The notes: generated from the letters alone by a model not told the origin. DNA of 64,000 nucleotides from Begonia masoniana (GCA_022432975.1 CM039516.1:36607599-36671598), one strand, 5' to 3'. Positions 35,701 through 47,822 are shown, numbered from the stretch's first letter. Made by a program: numbers and translations.

Positions 35701-36210
35701 CCGCCTGCAATACCGTTCATACGTATAAATAATTCCATGATGCATGATTTGAGCACCTTCATTCAACATACATTGAATCCATGTAAGTACATAATAATGC
35801 ATTTGATATGGACATGCAACTCTTGTAATATTGCATGCAAAATGATGCATGAATGATGTCCATGTGTTTAGACACCGTCTAATGATGCTCCAGAACTCAT
35901 GAAAACTTAACACTTAAATCAGATATTTTAAGGCATCTTTTTAATTATATGTATGCGTCCACACCTCAACTTTGGGTGTTTGCTCTAGACAAATTTTTTC
36001 ATTTTGTCCTTGTGTGGATGTATGCTCTAGAACCCCGAAAGTCTGATCCCAAGAGCTTGTTTTCCTATTTCTTCTACGGGTGTCCGCTTGGGACCCAAGA
36101 GCCCACTCTTGAGAGGTTTTTCTCAATTTTACTTCTCCGACCATCCACTTTAGATCTCAGAAGCACAATCTCGTAATATTCCATTTTCACACAATTTCAA
36201 CATTATTTTT
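32702..36210. other. AT-rich non-coding stretch
   Basis: No conserved gene is recognised. A short GC-richer part at about 34190-34335 has an open frame ending at a GTAAGT-like site but no family match by eye. 35948-36175 repeats GCTCTAGA and CTTGGGACCC-like phrases. Confidence 0.5.
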
Positions 36211-37860
36211 ATGAAAAATTATATCGAAATTCATTTCGAGTATGAATTACCCAAACTAACCCAAGTAGTCATGATTTATAACCCACAAGAAAAGAAACTA
36301 GACCCAAGGACCATTAGTGGCTATTTCATTAGATATGCTGAAAGGTCTAAGGGGTATATATTTTGTTGTCCATCTAACAGTACTAGGATTGTGCAATCAA
36401 GAAATGCAAAATTTTTTGAAAATGACTTGAGTAGTGGGAGTGATCGATATCACGATATTGTTTCTGAAAGAGATCACGTTGATGTTCAATAAATGAGTTT
36501 GAACAATCAATAAATGAGATTCCACAAGTTGCTGATGATCCAGTAGATCAATTTCTTGAGAAAGTTCCAAAAAATGTTGATCAACTTGTCGAACAACAAT
36601 TTTCTGAAGAAAATGTTGGACTAACACTAAGGAGATTTCAGCTATTACTACTGATTATGTGACGTATCTACAAGAATCAGACTATAATATTGGAGTCGAA
36701 AATGATTCTAAGACGTTTTCACAAGCTATAAGTTGTAGTGAATCAAGTTTTTGGTATAATGTCATGAAAGATTAAATGAATTCTATGAATTCGAACAAAG
36801 TTTGAGATCTTGTCGAGTTGCCTGATGGTGTAACATTTGTTGGATGTAAATGACTCTTTAAATGTAAGAAAGACTCAATGGGCATCATCGCAAGATATAA
36901 AGTAAGACTCGTTCCTAAAGGATTCACTCAAAGGGAAGGAATCGATTACAATGAAACTTTTTCTCCCGTATCTAAGAAAGATTCTTTTCGTATTATTTTA
37001 GCATTGGTTGTACATTATGATTTTGAGTTTCAACAAATTGATGTAAAAATGACTTTTCTCAATGAAGAGCTAGAGGAGGAGGTTTACATGAAACAACCTA
37101 AAAGATTCTCCTCTAGTGATGGTGAGCATTTAGTGTGCAAGTTTAATCTATATACAGATTGAAACAAGTATCCTGCCAATGGTATTTGAAGTTTGATGAT
37201 GTTATTTCTTCATTCGGTTTTGAAGAAAATATCATGTATCAATGTATATCCCAGAAGATCAGTGGGAGTAAAATTTTTTTCTTAGTTCTGTATGTGGATG
37301 ATATTTTACTTGCAACTAATGATAAAATTTTATTACATGAGGTGAAATAATTTCTCTCTGAAAAATTTGATATGAAGGACATAGGTGATGTATCCTATGT
37401 CATTGGTATTAAGATTCATTGAGACAAATTCATGTAACTTTAGGTTTGTCTTAAGAAACTTATATTAATGAAGTTTTAGAGAAATTTCAGATGAAAGATT
37501 GTTCGCCTAGTAAAGCTCCAATTGTGAAGGGTGGCAAGTTCCATGAAAACCAATGCCTGAAGAATGATCTTGAGAGGGAGCAAATGAAGAACATTCCCTA
37601 TGCTTCGATTGTTGGAAGCCTCATGTATGCTTAGGTCTACACAAGGCTTGACATTGCATTTGTTGTTGGGATGTTAGGAAGATATCGGAGTAATCTAGAT
37701 AAAGACCACTGGATTGCTACAAAGAAAGCGCTGAGGTACCTTAAAAAAACCAAAGACTACATGCTTATGTACAGACGGACTGATAGCTTGGATGAGATTG
37801 GCTACTCAGATTCAGACTTTGTTGTTTGTGTTGATTCACGTATCAATGTATAGACAGACG
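36211..37860 (+). pseudogene. Ty1/copia pol remnant
   Basis: Plus-strand fragments follow copia order. The integrase end is at 36211-36492 (GYFIRYAERSKGYIFCCP). RT is at 36878-37162 (RLVPKGFTQREGIDYNETFSPVSKKDSFR, shown here only as motif names RLVPKGFTQ and ETFSPVS), with YVDDILLA at about 37289-37312. An RNase H-side piece is at 37671-37853 (GYSDSDFVVC). Stops and frameshifts are frequent, and no LTR pair was identified. A short direct duplication of AGACGGACTGATAGCTTGGA occurs at about 37774 and 37856. Confidence 0.82.
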
Positions 37861-40071
37861 GACTGATAGCTTGGACGTGATTGGCCAAAAATATCATGTA
37901 TCAATGTATAGACAAGAATGTTAGTGGGCTCTTCAGTTGACATTTATGTTTGAGAAATATACTTAAGTAGTGGACCTAGTATAAACATAGAGTTTATGCA
38001 CTAAGTTTATGGAAAATAAAGAAGGAAAATAATGCATTGTAATACATAGAAGATAACTCATATTATATTAAGAGAATTTGTCGCTATGATTCATGCATTG
38101 TTAAATTATTTAAAACTCAGACTAAGTTGGCGAATATTGGTAGTTGGTCTTGTTTTAAAAGTTGGGCCCTAATAGTGGTGGGAGGACTCATGCCCATACT
38201 TTTTGCAGAAGGAAATATTTTCCTTCTACAATCTTCTTTTCAGCAAGATCTATGGATCTTGCTAGAGTTGTCATCTTGCAGGAGAGTCTCTAACGTGCTT
38301 CTGACCTATGGAAGAAATGCCACATAAAAATATGTTCGGTCTAACTCGATTTGGCTGAGAAGACCCTAATTTTCAAACCGTATAACTTTTTCAAGGCAAA
38401 TCCAAATGAGTTGAAATTTTAACACATACTTACTTTACGAGTGACTGAAATGTCCTTAAATTTTCAGGTGCTAACTCGGTGTGGATGAAAAGTTATGCAA
38501 ATGGAAGTGGCGGTCGCAGGAGACTTACTACTCTGTTCTGGCCGAGACAATGGTCGAGTTGTGGATGACATAACTCTCTCGTGTGGGATCCAATGGAAGC
38601 GATATTTGTGACAAGTTAAGACTGAGTGAATGAGGATGGTTGTATGTAAAAATGAAAGGTTGAATCGAAGGGATGAGGTTGATATGGCTGAAAGGGTGTT
38701 GGCTGGTCCAAAGAGGTGATAACGGGACCTCTCGGCTTTTGGCTCCTCTTTTGAGGGAGGGCACTCCAATGAGCTATGAGAGAGAGTTTAATACTCTTTT
38801 GCTATGGATACTACCTTCATGCAAAAATAAGGGCTTCTAAGAATACTCACAACTTAGAAGACTATGTACACCAAAACCGATCGGATATTACTCACCGGCG
38901 GCAATGGGTTTGAGACACGATGGAGGCTCGGTTTTTGAAGATGAACTTCAGCTTTTAAATTCCAATCAAGATGGCTGTTATAACAGCTAAGGAGGGGTTA
39001 AATACCTCCTCCAATTACAATTAGGGTTTAACACACAAAAAGGTAGAAAAATGCTCTAGAAGTGCATGACCATTCAACCACCTCATTGGACGAAGGTACA
39101 ACTTTCTCTCTCTCATGATCCTTGTACTTTCTTCCCTACAAATGCAGTTCATTCTCCCTCCTAAATGCAACCCTAATCTTACCATAAAGTGTTCAGTCAT
39201 GCATGTCATGCAAACATAAAAATAACTAGGTGTTTTTGGAAAGAAAATAAAAGATAGGCTCGGTTACAACATTTCTAAAAAAAAATTCCTCCTTCAACAA
39301 TTGGTGTGGCCGAGAGTTTGCTCCCAAGTTAGCACATGGAGAGCTTCTCCAAGCCTAAGGTTCTTGGTTCACACTTCAAGTCTTCAAAAGGTGTTGAGAA
39401 TCGTGGCCCCAAAGTGGTCTCCACGGCTGAAGTGTGGAGCTCTCGGGTCCTCCCTATTTAGCTATCCACTAGCACATGCTTTTGTGGATTCTTGGAACTC
39501 CTCTTGGTGGGACTTGTCTCCTCCTTCATTTCGTGTTGGGAGCTCTCTCCTGCAAAAAAAATAAACTTGTTAGATAAAAAAAAGGGTCGGCCGGGAACAA
39601 GGTCTTGGCTCGAAATTGTGCCATTGGTTCTCTTGGCACATCAGTCTCTCTATTTAGAGAGACTCTGGGGATGAAATTGAGAAAAAAAACAATGAGAGGT
39701 CCCCTAAACCTAATTCTCATTTAGAAATACACTATAGTATTGAGAGTGTGAAGGTTTGGAAACAACTAATCGCGGAGGTAAAGCAATCCTGGTTTTCAAA
39801 CATCAATGGCTTGATGTAAAATTCGTTTTTCCGCAATTGATATTTACGTGCTTTAATTTTAGTTTCTAAACCATGTTTACATTGATTAAGGATTCTAACA
39901 ATTTTATCATTTAATTACAGCTTTTTTAACATCACATAACATTTCATCAGTCTGTTTCAGCTTTTCAAGAATTTAAAGTTTTACTCTTAAGAATTCAGAG
40001 TATAGCAAAGCCTTTCAGCTCTTATTTTGATTTGCCAAGAGGCAAAAATGTAAAACATGGATTGAAGTCGA
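37861..40071. other. Unassigned stretch downstream of the UGT gene
   Basis: No conserved coding sequence is recognised. Several 60-100-residue open frames on both strands have no motif and overlap each other. Phrases such as GATAACTCTCTC followed by GGATCC-type text are LTR-like, but no ends or TSD could be paired. The last ~100 bp should contain the 3' UTR of the UGT gene. Confidence 0.5.
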
Positions 40072-41548
40072 TCAAATAGTTCGAAGTTTTGCGACAAATT
40101 CATCGACGTTCTTGTCTGAATTGCCGCCTTCATCAACTGCTTGCTTAGCCAATTCCTTCAGCTTCACGGAGTTCGCTTTGATCTCCTTCCGTCTCTCCCC
40201 CTCCATAACCTGTCCAATGCATAAAGCTATTTGTTCTTTACTGAATACTCCATTTTCATTGGCCCTGGCTCTCACTCCTGCTTTCCAAACATCGGTGATG
40301 AACTTGGCATTGGTCGTCTGATCTGCCCACTGTGGCATCGCCACCATCGGCATCCCCAAGCATATTGCCTCGAGCGTCGAGTTCCACCCGCAGTGCGTCA
40401 TGAAACAGCCCACCGACCTGTGGGTTAACACTTCAAGCTGAGGACACCAATTCACGACCAGACCTTTGTCCGACAACCCTTCCAGAAAATTCTCCGGCAG
40501 CTTTTTCTGTTCGGATTCTCTCACGACTAGTAAGAATGGATGGTTGCTGTTCATCAGACCCAACGCTAATTCCTCCAGTTGCTCTTCTCCTACGACGACA
40601 ATGCTGCCTAAAGATGCATATACGACTGAGCCAGTTTCCTTCGCGTCGAGCCACGACATGCAGGTGTTGACGTTGGGTTCGAACAGGCTGAGGCCGTAAC
40701 CGCTATCGTCCTTCACCCTTCCGTCCAAGTACTTTGATGGAATGGTTGGTCCTACGGTCTTGACTGGCCATTTGCAGCTGATCATCCATTTTATCACCTA
40801 TATAATACAATATCACCCGAACAAATCCAGTACAAAATCCCGACTTTAGCTATTTTTATCTTCACAAATGAAATCAAATGTAAGATTAGCAAACCTCCTC
40901 CTCCACACCATCGAATGAGTTGCAAAACATCATCTCGGCTTCGAGGAAATTAGAGAACTGTCCGGAAGTGATGTTTAAAATGGCCTGGAAGTTGGCAGGG
41001 TCGTAGTCATAAATGGGGAGGTCGTTAGCCTCTAGCAGAGGCATGGAGGGCAATTCTACAGAAGGGGTTTGGAGAGGGAGCTTCAAAGCTTTATTGTAGA
41101 CATGAAAGTTGATGCTGCTGACGGCGCAAGATTGAGTGTAAAAAGGGGCTGCCTCAAAGCCATACTTCTTTGCGACGTCCAGAACCCATGGCATGAAGGA
41201 GTCGTAGACGAGAAATCTAGGCCGGGGATGAGACTCGTCAGCGCGGCGGAGGAAGGCAGCTAGCCCCTCGGAAGCTACATTCTTGTAACGCTCAAGAACC
41301 GAGTCGGTGTCATCTGATTCCTTCTGGTCCTCTGAGCCGTCGGTGATGACCTGAATTTGGATGTAGATGGCTTCGCCTTGGGGTTGAACTAGAATGGTCT
41401 TGGAGGCGTACAAGGTGGTGAGAAGGGTTACTTTGAGTCGTCGTGAGACGAGGCGCTTGGCGAATTGGATGATTGGGTTCATGTGACCCTGCGACGGGAA
41501 TGGGAAAACCAAGACGTGAATATCGCCATTATCGTGGCCATCCACCAT
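40072..41548 (-). CDS. UDP-glucosyltransferase, UGT74-like
   Basis: Two exons (41548-40895 and 40797-40072) encode 459 residues, the usual size of plant family 1 glycosyltransferases. The N-terminal catalytic His is H22 in FPFPSQGHMNPI, and the likely partner Asp is D116 in LVYDSFMPW. The 44-residue PSPG sugar-donor box runs from W335 (WCPQLEVLTHRSVG) to Q378; a terminal Gln usually goes with UDP-glucose. The 97-bp intron has GT/AG ends and the position typical of UGT74 genes. Known UGT74 enzymes glucosylate small acids, hormones or triterpenoids in the cytosol; the acceptor here cannot be read from sequence. No stop or frameshift is seen. The promoter is interrupted by a MULE 186 bp upstream of the ATG. 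Confidence 0.93.
40798..40894 (-). other. Intron of the UGT gene
   Basis: 97 bp, GT (GTTTGC) to AG (TTATATAG) on the minus strand. It lies between GAG and GTG codons in phase 0, keeping the frame from VEEE into VIKWM. Confidence 0.88.
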
Positions 41549-41734
41549 AGCTTCTGTTGTTTTTTCTCTGGGTTTTCTTCAATATTTCCCCTTTCATCTT
41601 CTAGTTCTAGCTGTATAAATCTTTTTGTAATGACAACAAGGGTCGCAGTCATTGAAAACTTTTGATTACTTGCGAAACACGTAAACCGTGGGTCCCCCCA
41701 TTATGACAATATTGTGACAAGTTGAAAATAAGAA
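41489..41734. repeat. UGT 5' end, copy 1 (native)
   Basis: Holds the first ~20 codons, the ATG (41546-41548) and 186 bp of upstream sequence of the UGT gene. It is repeated at 47823-48074 and 48075-48326. Confidence 0.92.
41726..41734. other. 9-bp target-site duplication of the MULE
   Basis: AAATAAGAA, identical to 47805-47813. Nine bases is the standard duplication for Mutator-like elements. Confidence 0.95.
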
Positions 41735-42067
41735 GGGAAATTACCAAAAACGACCACCAACTACGTGTATTTTCCGAATTCAACCACAAACAAAATTTTC
41801 TAACAATTCAAACCATCACATATTGAAAATCTGCCAAATATAACCACGCCGGACGGACGGACCTGGATTGCGTCCGTCCAGACCAAATTTGGCCCCAACC
41901 CGGACGGACGGCTAAAAGTACCGTCCGTCCCCAATTTGTCGTTCAATCATAATCTGCCACGTAGTCGCCACGTAGCCCGTTCGGACTCTGTAAAGCCCCG
42001 TCCGTCCGGGTTAACTTAAAAATTTCCCGGACGGACGGTATATTTTCCCGTTCGTCCGGGTCCTCGA
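41735..42067. repeat. MULE left TIR
   Basis: Reverse complement of 47471-47804. It contains three CGGACGGACG...CGTCCGTCC hairpins. Confidence 0.93.
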
Positions 42068-42295
42068 TATGAAAACCAGCGAAAAGGGGTATTTGGATTT
42101 TTTACTAGAGACAAAAACATCAACAGAAGGCGACGAAATTAGACTTTTCACTCAGAAGCTTTGAAATTTTTCGTAGATTTACGATAAAAAGTGTCTGTGG
42201 CAATTTCTTTATCAATTCTGATTTATTTCCTTCAAGTTTTAACCTAAATAACGCGACAATCCGAGCCCTAATTCGAAAAGGGGAAAAATGTGGAA

Positions 42296-42436
42296 ATCGG
42301 ACGGACGGGAAAATATAAAGTCCGTCCGGGTCCCTTCATTGAATAAAACCCGGACGGACGCGTAAAAAGGCGTCCGTCCGGGGACCTTCATTTAATTATA
42401 CCTGGACGGACGTGTAAAAATGCGTCCGTCCGGCCG
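42296..42436. repeat. CGGACGGACG hairpins inside the left TIR
   Basis: Three further short hairpins (arms ~9-11 bp, spacers ~10-14 bp), each with GGACGGACG then CGTCCGTCC, lie between the TIR and the transposase start. Confidence 0.88.
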
Positions 42437-42601
42437 AAACCAAATATACTTAATTTGTTTTTTTTTTTCTTTTTCAATTTTTCTGTTCATTTATTGAGTG
42501 TATATGAAATTATATTATTGTCAAAACTATTTTGTATTCAATTCATAGGATATTGTTTGACTTGAATAAAATTTTGATTTTTTTACAGATAATTGTCGCA
42601 A

Positions 42602-44862
42602 ATGGCTGAGAGATTGGATGATGTAAATGAGCCTGCGAACATAAACTGGTATATGGAGGAGGACGCTCCCATGTACGGTGATATTCAAGCATTTGACCAC
42701 TTAGAGGGTGATGGAGAAATACAAGTGTGTTCAATTTCAAAAACCTTAGACGATGAGCTACGAACACCATTCAATTCTGAGGATGACGAGGTGCAAAGCA
42801 GACAAACAAGGGTTGCAGATTCTGGTGATTTTGCTTTGAGTAGAAAATATATATCTTTGCAGGCCATTAGAAATGAAATACGAGACTATTCTTTGAAAAA
42901 AGGATATGATATCAAGATTGTTAAAAGTGGGAAGAACAGATTGACGGCAAAATTTAAAGGAGTAGATTGTCAATGGCATCTGCATGCGACGGCCATGCAA
43001 AATGAGGCCACCTTCCAAATAAAGTCATACTGTAATGATCACAATTGTGTAAGGGTATTAGATAATCGACACGCTACAGCAAAGTGGTTGGTAACAACTT
43101 ATGCAGATAGGTTCAAAAGTCAACCTGACTGGCCCATTCATGATATTATCGAAACAGTGAGGCGGGAACACAAAGTTAACATTAAGCCAAGTCTTGCGAG
43201 AAGAGGAAGAACCCAAGCAAAAGAAGCTAATTTCGGGAAGAACGAAGAACAACTGAAGATACTTCGTTCTTTCGGAGCTGAAATATTAAGATCAAATCCA
43301 AGTAGCACACTGGTAATAGATGGTGACCTGGTCGTTGAAGATAGAAATGAGAAGATGATATTTAAAAGAATGTACATGTGTATGGCTGCTTGCAAAGTAG
43401 GTTTGTTGGATATGGGCAGACCTCTTATTTGTTTAGATGGATGTCATCTGAAGGGAGCCTGCCCCGGCCAATTACTCACGGCCGTGAGTATTGATGGCAA
43501 CAATGGTATATATCTCATAGCTGTTGCCAACGTGGAATCAGAATCCCAAGTCTCGTGGAAGTGGTTTTTGGAGATATTGCGAAACGACTTAGGGATTGAC
43601 GAAGGCCGAGGATGGACATTTGTGTCGGATCGACAGAAGGTATATATTGTTATTATTATTATTATTTGGATCGGCAGAAGTTATTATTTTAATCTGAGCC
43701 TGTTTTTCTTTAAAATTGCAGGGATTGTTGAATGCTGTGAACGAGATATTTGGTTTAGCCGAACACCGTTTCTGCCAGAGGGATATGTATGCAAACTACA
43801 AAGGAAAATTTCCGGGTCTATCGTATAAAGATGTGATGTGGAATGCAGCAAGGGCAACCACAAGAGAATATTTTGAGCTAGCAATGTGGAAAGTATATGA
43901 GCTCAATAAGGATGCCCATGCATGGCTTCGACGAACACCACCTAGATTTTGGGCCAGTCATGCATTTTCGACAATTCCCAAGTGTGACTTGGGCTTGAAT
44001 AATTTATGTGAGTCTTTCAATTCAGTTCTTTTGTCGGCCTGGAACATGCCGATTTTGACGATGTTCGAGATAATTCGAAAGACCCTGATGACACGCATTG
44101 TCAAAAAACACGAGGAGATGCTCAAGGTAGAAGATGTTCTGTGTCCTAAGATTAGGAATAAGCTAGAGGGGCTGAAAGGGACAGCTTACGATTGGAGGGC
44201 TGAGTTAGCAGGAAATGCACTATTTCAGGTTTGTTCAACTTGTTCATACTGATATGTTCTTCTTAGTTTGTTCTACTTGTTCATACTGAATTTGTTTATG
44301 CACTGTTTCAGGTTAGCAATGGCGACGAACAATATATCATTGACCTCAATGAAGGCGAGTGCGCATGTCGAGGGTAGGAGATTTCTGGAATCCCTTGTGT
44401 TCACGCCGTTGCATGCATTAATTTGATGCGAAAGCCGATGGAAGATTATGTTCATATATATTATCATCAGGACATATAACTGGAGATGTATTCGCACTTC
44501 ATTCGTCCCATTAATGGGCAACAAATGTGGCCAGAACCAGAGAATAAGACCCCAATCATTCCGGGTCAGAGAAGGCCTCAACCTGGTAGGCCAAAGAAGA
44601 AAAGAATTTGCGACGTCGATGTGCCTTCTACCACTTCTCGTGGTCCGCGTGGTCTGACTTCTAAAAAGAAGTCTACGATGACGTGTCGTAAATGTGGACG
44701 CCAGGGGCATAACAGTCGCACATGTTCTGAGAGGGGATCCACTTCACGTGCTTCTGCTTCGCTTGACACATTTATGGGTTTCCGAACCGTTGGCGGGACA
44801 CAGGGACATTTTTACTATTATTCTCATAAACAAAATTTCACTATTAAGTTCTAATATAACTC
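42602..44862 (+). pseudogene. mudrA-like MULE transposase, near intact
   Basis: The ATG at 42602 follows a TTTTTTACAG splice-acceptor-like site. Exon 1 (42602-43639) has the N-terminal DNA-binding region and the transposase core start (CLDGCHLKGACPGQLLT, first Asp; VSDRQK, second Asp). Intron 1 is 43640-43721, exon 2 43722-44229 (NNLCESFNSVLLSAWN, likely catalytic Glu), intron 2 44230-44311. Exon 3 has a SWIM-type region (ECACRG, ISGIPCVHAVAC) and a C-terminal zinc knuckle CRKCGRQGHNSRTC. Two in-frame stops in exon 3 (about 44376 and 44477) interrupt the SWIM-to-knuckle part; otherwise the frame is open. It would cut and rejoin element ends in the nucleus. Stops could be real or sequence errors. 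Confidence 0.88.
44230..44311 (+). other. Intron 2 of the MULE transposase, flanked by repeats
   Basis: 82 bp with GT/AG ends. GCACTATTTCAGGT spans its start and GCACTGTTTCAGGT its end, and TTTGTTCAACTTGTTCATAC recurs inside with one change. The paralogue at 29637-30269 reads straight through this position. Confidence 0.8.
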
Positions 44863-45536
44863 TCAATACGTGCAGGAATCTACTACTGGCAATGAGGAAA
44901 GCGACCATGAGAGAGAATGATGGATATCTTTGTCTGAAACTTCCACGAGAAAATGATTCGCTCGGACAACTATCTTTTTCCCCACGGTACCATATCCCGG
45001 TCTTCTTTGAAGGCTCATAGCCTTTGAAGAAACACCCCATGAGAGAGAATGATAGAAGACGACATACAGATGGTGGAGAGCGGATCATGTTTATTTTATG
45101 CATATTTGATGTATCTTATAGTTTGTACAGCAAATTGTATTTTATAATGCCCAAATTCAACTTTTCTAATGTCCCTTTTATAATTAAAGTGAGAAAAAAA
45201 TTAGAAATTTGGGCAGAGTTTCCTTTGTTTTTAGTCTCCCCCACAGCTAGTATCATCCTGCGTATTTGAATATCCAAACAGTTGCAGTATTTTGCCTCAA
45301 ACATCAATTGCATCCAACAAAAATAAATATAACTAATGTACATCAAATTAATGAATATCGAGCTACAAGTACTACAATTTTTCATCATCCAAATACAGTA
45401 CATCATCAAAGTTTACAAAAAAAAACTGTCTCTGTGCATCGCCCTCTGTCGTCCCCTCTCTGCACGTAATAAAAGAAAGTTAGATTATAATGAGTTGAAA
45501 TGTAATTAATAATGAGAAAAATAGGTTCAAATATAC
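44863..45536. other. Region between the two convergent MULE genes
   Basis: AT-rich sequence holding the 3' ends of both genes. GAGAGAATGATRG recurs at about 44908 and 45041. No further gene is recognised. Confidence 0.55.
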
Positions 45537-47188
45537 CTAAGCTTGGGCAGCGTCGTCATCTCCAGCCCCTGGCAGCACACCCTCATCATCTCCACCCCCG
45601 GTCAGGAGTACCTCATCATCGTCACCATCGGCATTACCTCTCCCAAGATCGTCGGGATCAAAGGTATGGACCTCTATCCAATCCTGGATGATCCGTCTAG
45701 TCTCTCTATGGTAATCCATCATCTCTGTGAGGTACTCCATAATGTTTGCTCGACCAGACGCCGCCTCTGATTGAACAGTCTGCACCTCCGTTCGAACAGA
45801 CGCCACCTCTATTCGAACAGCCTCCACCTCCACTTGAAAAGTCTCTATCAACGTCCTAATAGAAGCCATATCCGCGGGAGGCACGATCTGAGGGGGGAGT
45901 TGCCATCGACGAGGGTGTTGCAGCACAGGAGGGAGCCGAACATCATTCCCCTCCGTCCACCTTCCGTCGACCTCATGCAGCCTCATCTTCACCAAATGCA
46001 GCCTGCCGAATGCATCCACGGGCCGTTGTGGTATAGTCTGTGCCCCTCACGGTAACTGAATCTGAAAATGCTCAATAATCTTCTGAATCAAGACAGTGTA
46101 CGCGAGGTTCTTGGTCCGTGTGCGTGAGATCTCACTAATGTGACTCAGAATCACATAGTCGGGGTCGAAGAAGTTACCGCTATACAATTTCTCCATGACA
46201 TAGAGACACATGTAGCTAACATGATCTCTATGTCCAATCTCTATGTCCAACGCGCGGTAGAATGATGTGTGCTATAAGGTTGTGGATGACGCGAGCTTTC
46301 ACAGTCATATCTTTTACTCCTGGCTTCACGATATCCACAATATTAGCGTTCCGATGAATCTGTCTAATGAACACTATTCTCTCCGCTGTGGCAAGCATGA
46401 GACATTTTTTCTGGGCATGGTAATACTTTTCTGCCTCTTCTGCGTGAAAGCCAAGCACCTCATTCACAACCTATGGCGTCACTTCATACTCCTCATCCAA
46501 TATGTAGGTCTTTATAACTCCCAACCTCGTAGAAAATCTTATGTTCGCATAGAATAGGCGAACCATTTTTTCACAGCTGACTCCCCGAATAGTGTAGAGT
46601 CCTTGAAGTCCGATTCTGTCAAACATTTCTTTTATCTCTAAGGACTCCCATCCTGAAAATTTTTAATAACAAATGAATAAGACTAGTTCAACGAAATATT
46701 GTAGAAACAATTTGTAAGAATAATTGGCTCAACCTGTAAAGTCCACCATCTTTGTCAACGACACCTTTCGGTGTACTATATCCAGCTGATATTGCTCTCG
46801 ACAAAGTTGACTGCGAAAGTCCTTCGATTGTGAGGTCGATGTAGCTGGCTGTGACGAGCTGGGAGCTGGGCAGTGGCTGTGAGGCCCTTGGAGGTGCCTG
46901 TGGAGCACATGGATGTGGCTCTGGGGCCCGTGAAACTGACTGTGGGACCGGTAATTGTGGCTGTAAGGCCCGTGGAGGTCGAGGTGGCTGTGAGGGCAGT
47001 GGAGATGGCTGTGACATCGTTGGCCGCTTCGATGGTCCACCTTGTGACGTCGAATCCTTCTTTCGTTTATAAGCAATTTTATCTGCCATTTTCGTAAAGT
47101 CTGTAAATTGGAAAGTTCCAAGATTAGCCACAATAACTCGAACCGTGGCGAAAATCAGAGCCCGGTGAAACTCGGCCTTCACAGCCAT
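45537..47188 (-). pseudogene. Second MULE gene, plant-transposon-protein-like
   Basis: The minus strand starts with MAVKAEFHRAL (47188) or the internal MADKIAYKRKK. A Pro/Gln/Ser-rich stretch follows (about 46830-47060). After a probable intron with acceptor TTTTCAG near 46655, 46060-46650 resembles the domain in the third ORF at 20935-21498 and in 57742-58365 (shared motifs: VKARVIHNLIAHIILPRVGHRD here; VRARLIHHMIT there). The end (45537-46019) is a probable coiled coil (VEVEAVRIEVASVRTEVQTV) with a Gly/Asp-rich acidic tail. Stops near 46470 and frame changes make it broken. Function unknown; its position is that of the accessory gene in MuDR. Confidence 0.65.
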
Positions 47189-47280
47189 AACCCGGACGGA
47201 CTCAATATTGGTCTGTCCGTCTGGGTTAAGGCTATGATCACCTGGACGGACGGATTGAAATCGCGTCCGTCCGGGTAATT
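47188..47280. repeat. CGGACGGACG hairpins inside the right TIR
   Basis: Two hairpins of the GGACGGAC...GTCCGTCC type at 47190-47228 and 47241-47277, the counterpart of 42296-42436. Confidence 0.85.
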
Positions 47281-47470
47281 CTAAAAAACCGATTTTGACC
47301 TAGGGCTCGAATTTTTGCGTTCTAAATGTAAAAATTTAAACTAAATCAATACAAAAGGAGTAAGATATTACTTGATGCGTTTTTCGCTTGAGAATCGCAC
47401 AAGAAATTTGTAGAGCGTCGAGAGAAAACGAATTCCGGCCACTGTGAATACCGGCTTTGAACGATTATAA

Positions 47471-47804
47471 TCGAGGACCCGGACAGACGAGAAAATATAC
47501 CGTCCGTCCGGGAAATTTTTAAGTTAACCCGGATGGACGAGGCTATACAGAGTCCGAACGGGCTACGTGGCGACTACGTGGCAGATTATGATTGAACGAC
47601 AAATTGGGGACGGACGGTACTTTTAGTCGTCCGTCCGGGTTTGGGGCCAAATTTGGTCTGGACGGACGCAATCCAGGTCCGTCCGTCCGGCGTGGTTATA
47701 TTTGACAGATTTTCAATACATGATGGTTTTAATTGTTAGAAAATTTTGTTTGTGGTTGAATTCGGAAAACACACGTAATTGGTGGTCGTTTTTGGTAATT
47801 TCCC
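47471..47804. repeat. MULE right TIR
   Basis: Reverse complement of 41735-42067, with a few substitutions and small indels. It is followed by AAATAAGAA (47805-47813). Confidence 0.93.
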
Positions 47805-47822
47805 AAATAAGAAAGATTATGA

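Larger units (their letters stand above)
41735..47804 (+). mobile_element. MULE with long TIRs and two convergent genes
   Basis: 6070 bp bounded by GGGAAATTACC and GGTAATTTCCC. Terminal inverted repeats are about 333 bp (41735-42067 and 47471-47804), with the perfect 9-bp duplication AAATAAGAA. The plus strand carries a mudrA-like transposase (42602-44862); the minus strand carries a second gene (45537-47188), so transcription is convergent as in maize MuDR, though the second protein is not mudrB-like by eye. Both ends are filled with CCGGACGGACG/CGTCCGTCCGG hairpins. The TIRs are highly similar, suggesting recent activity, but both genes have stops. Confidence 0.93.

Noticed and set aside
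36211..36492. Separate small host gene
   Set aside because: Matches the integrase end of copia and is followed by RT and RNase H pieces on the same strand.
38464..39720. Host gene downstream of the UGT gene
   Set aside because: Short overlapping frames on both strands with no conserved motif or splice structure; the text looks LTR-like.
45543..46055. Plus-strand open frames opposite the second MULE gene
   Set aside because: Shadows of the minus-strand coiled-coil coding sequence.
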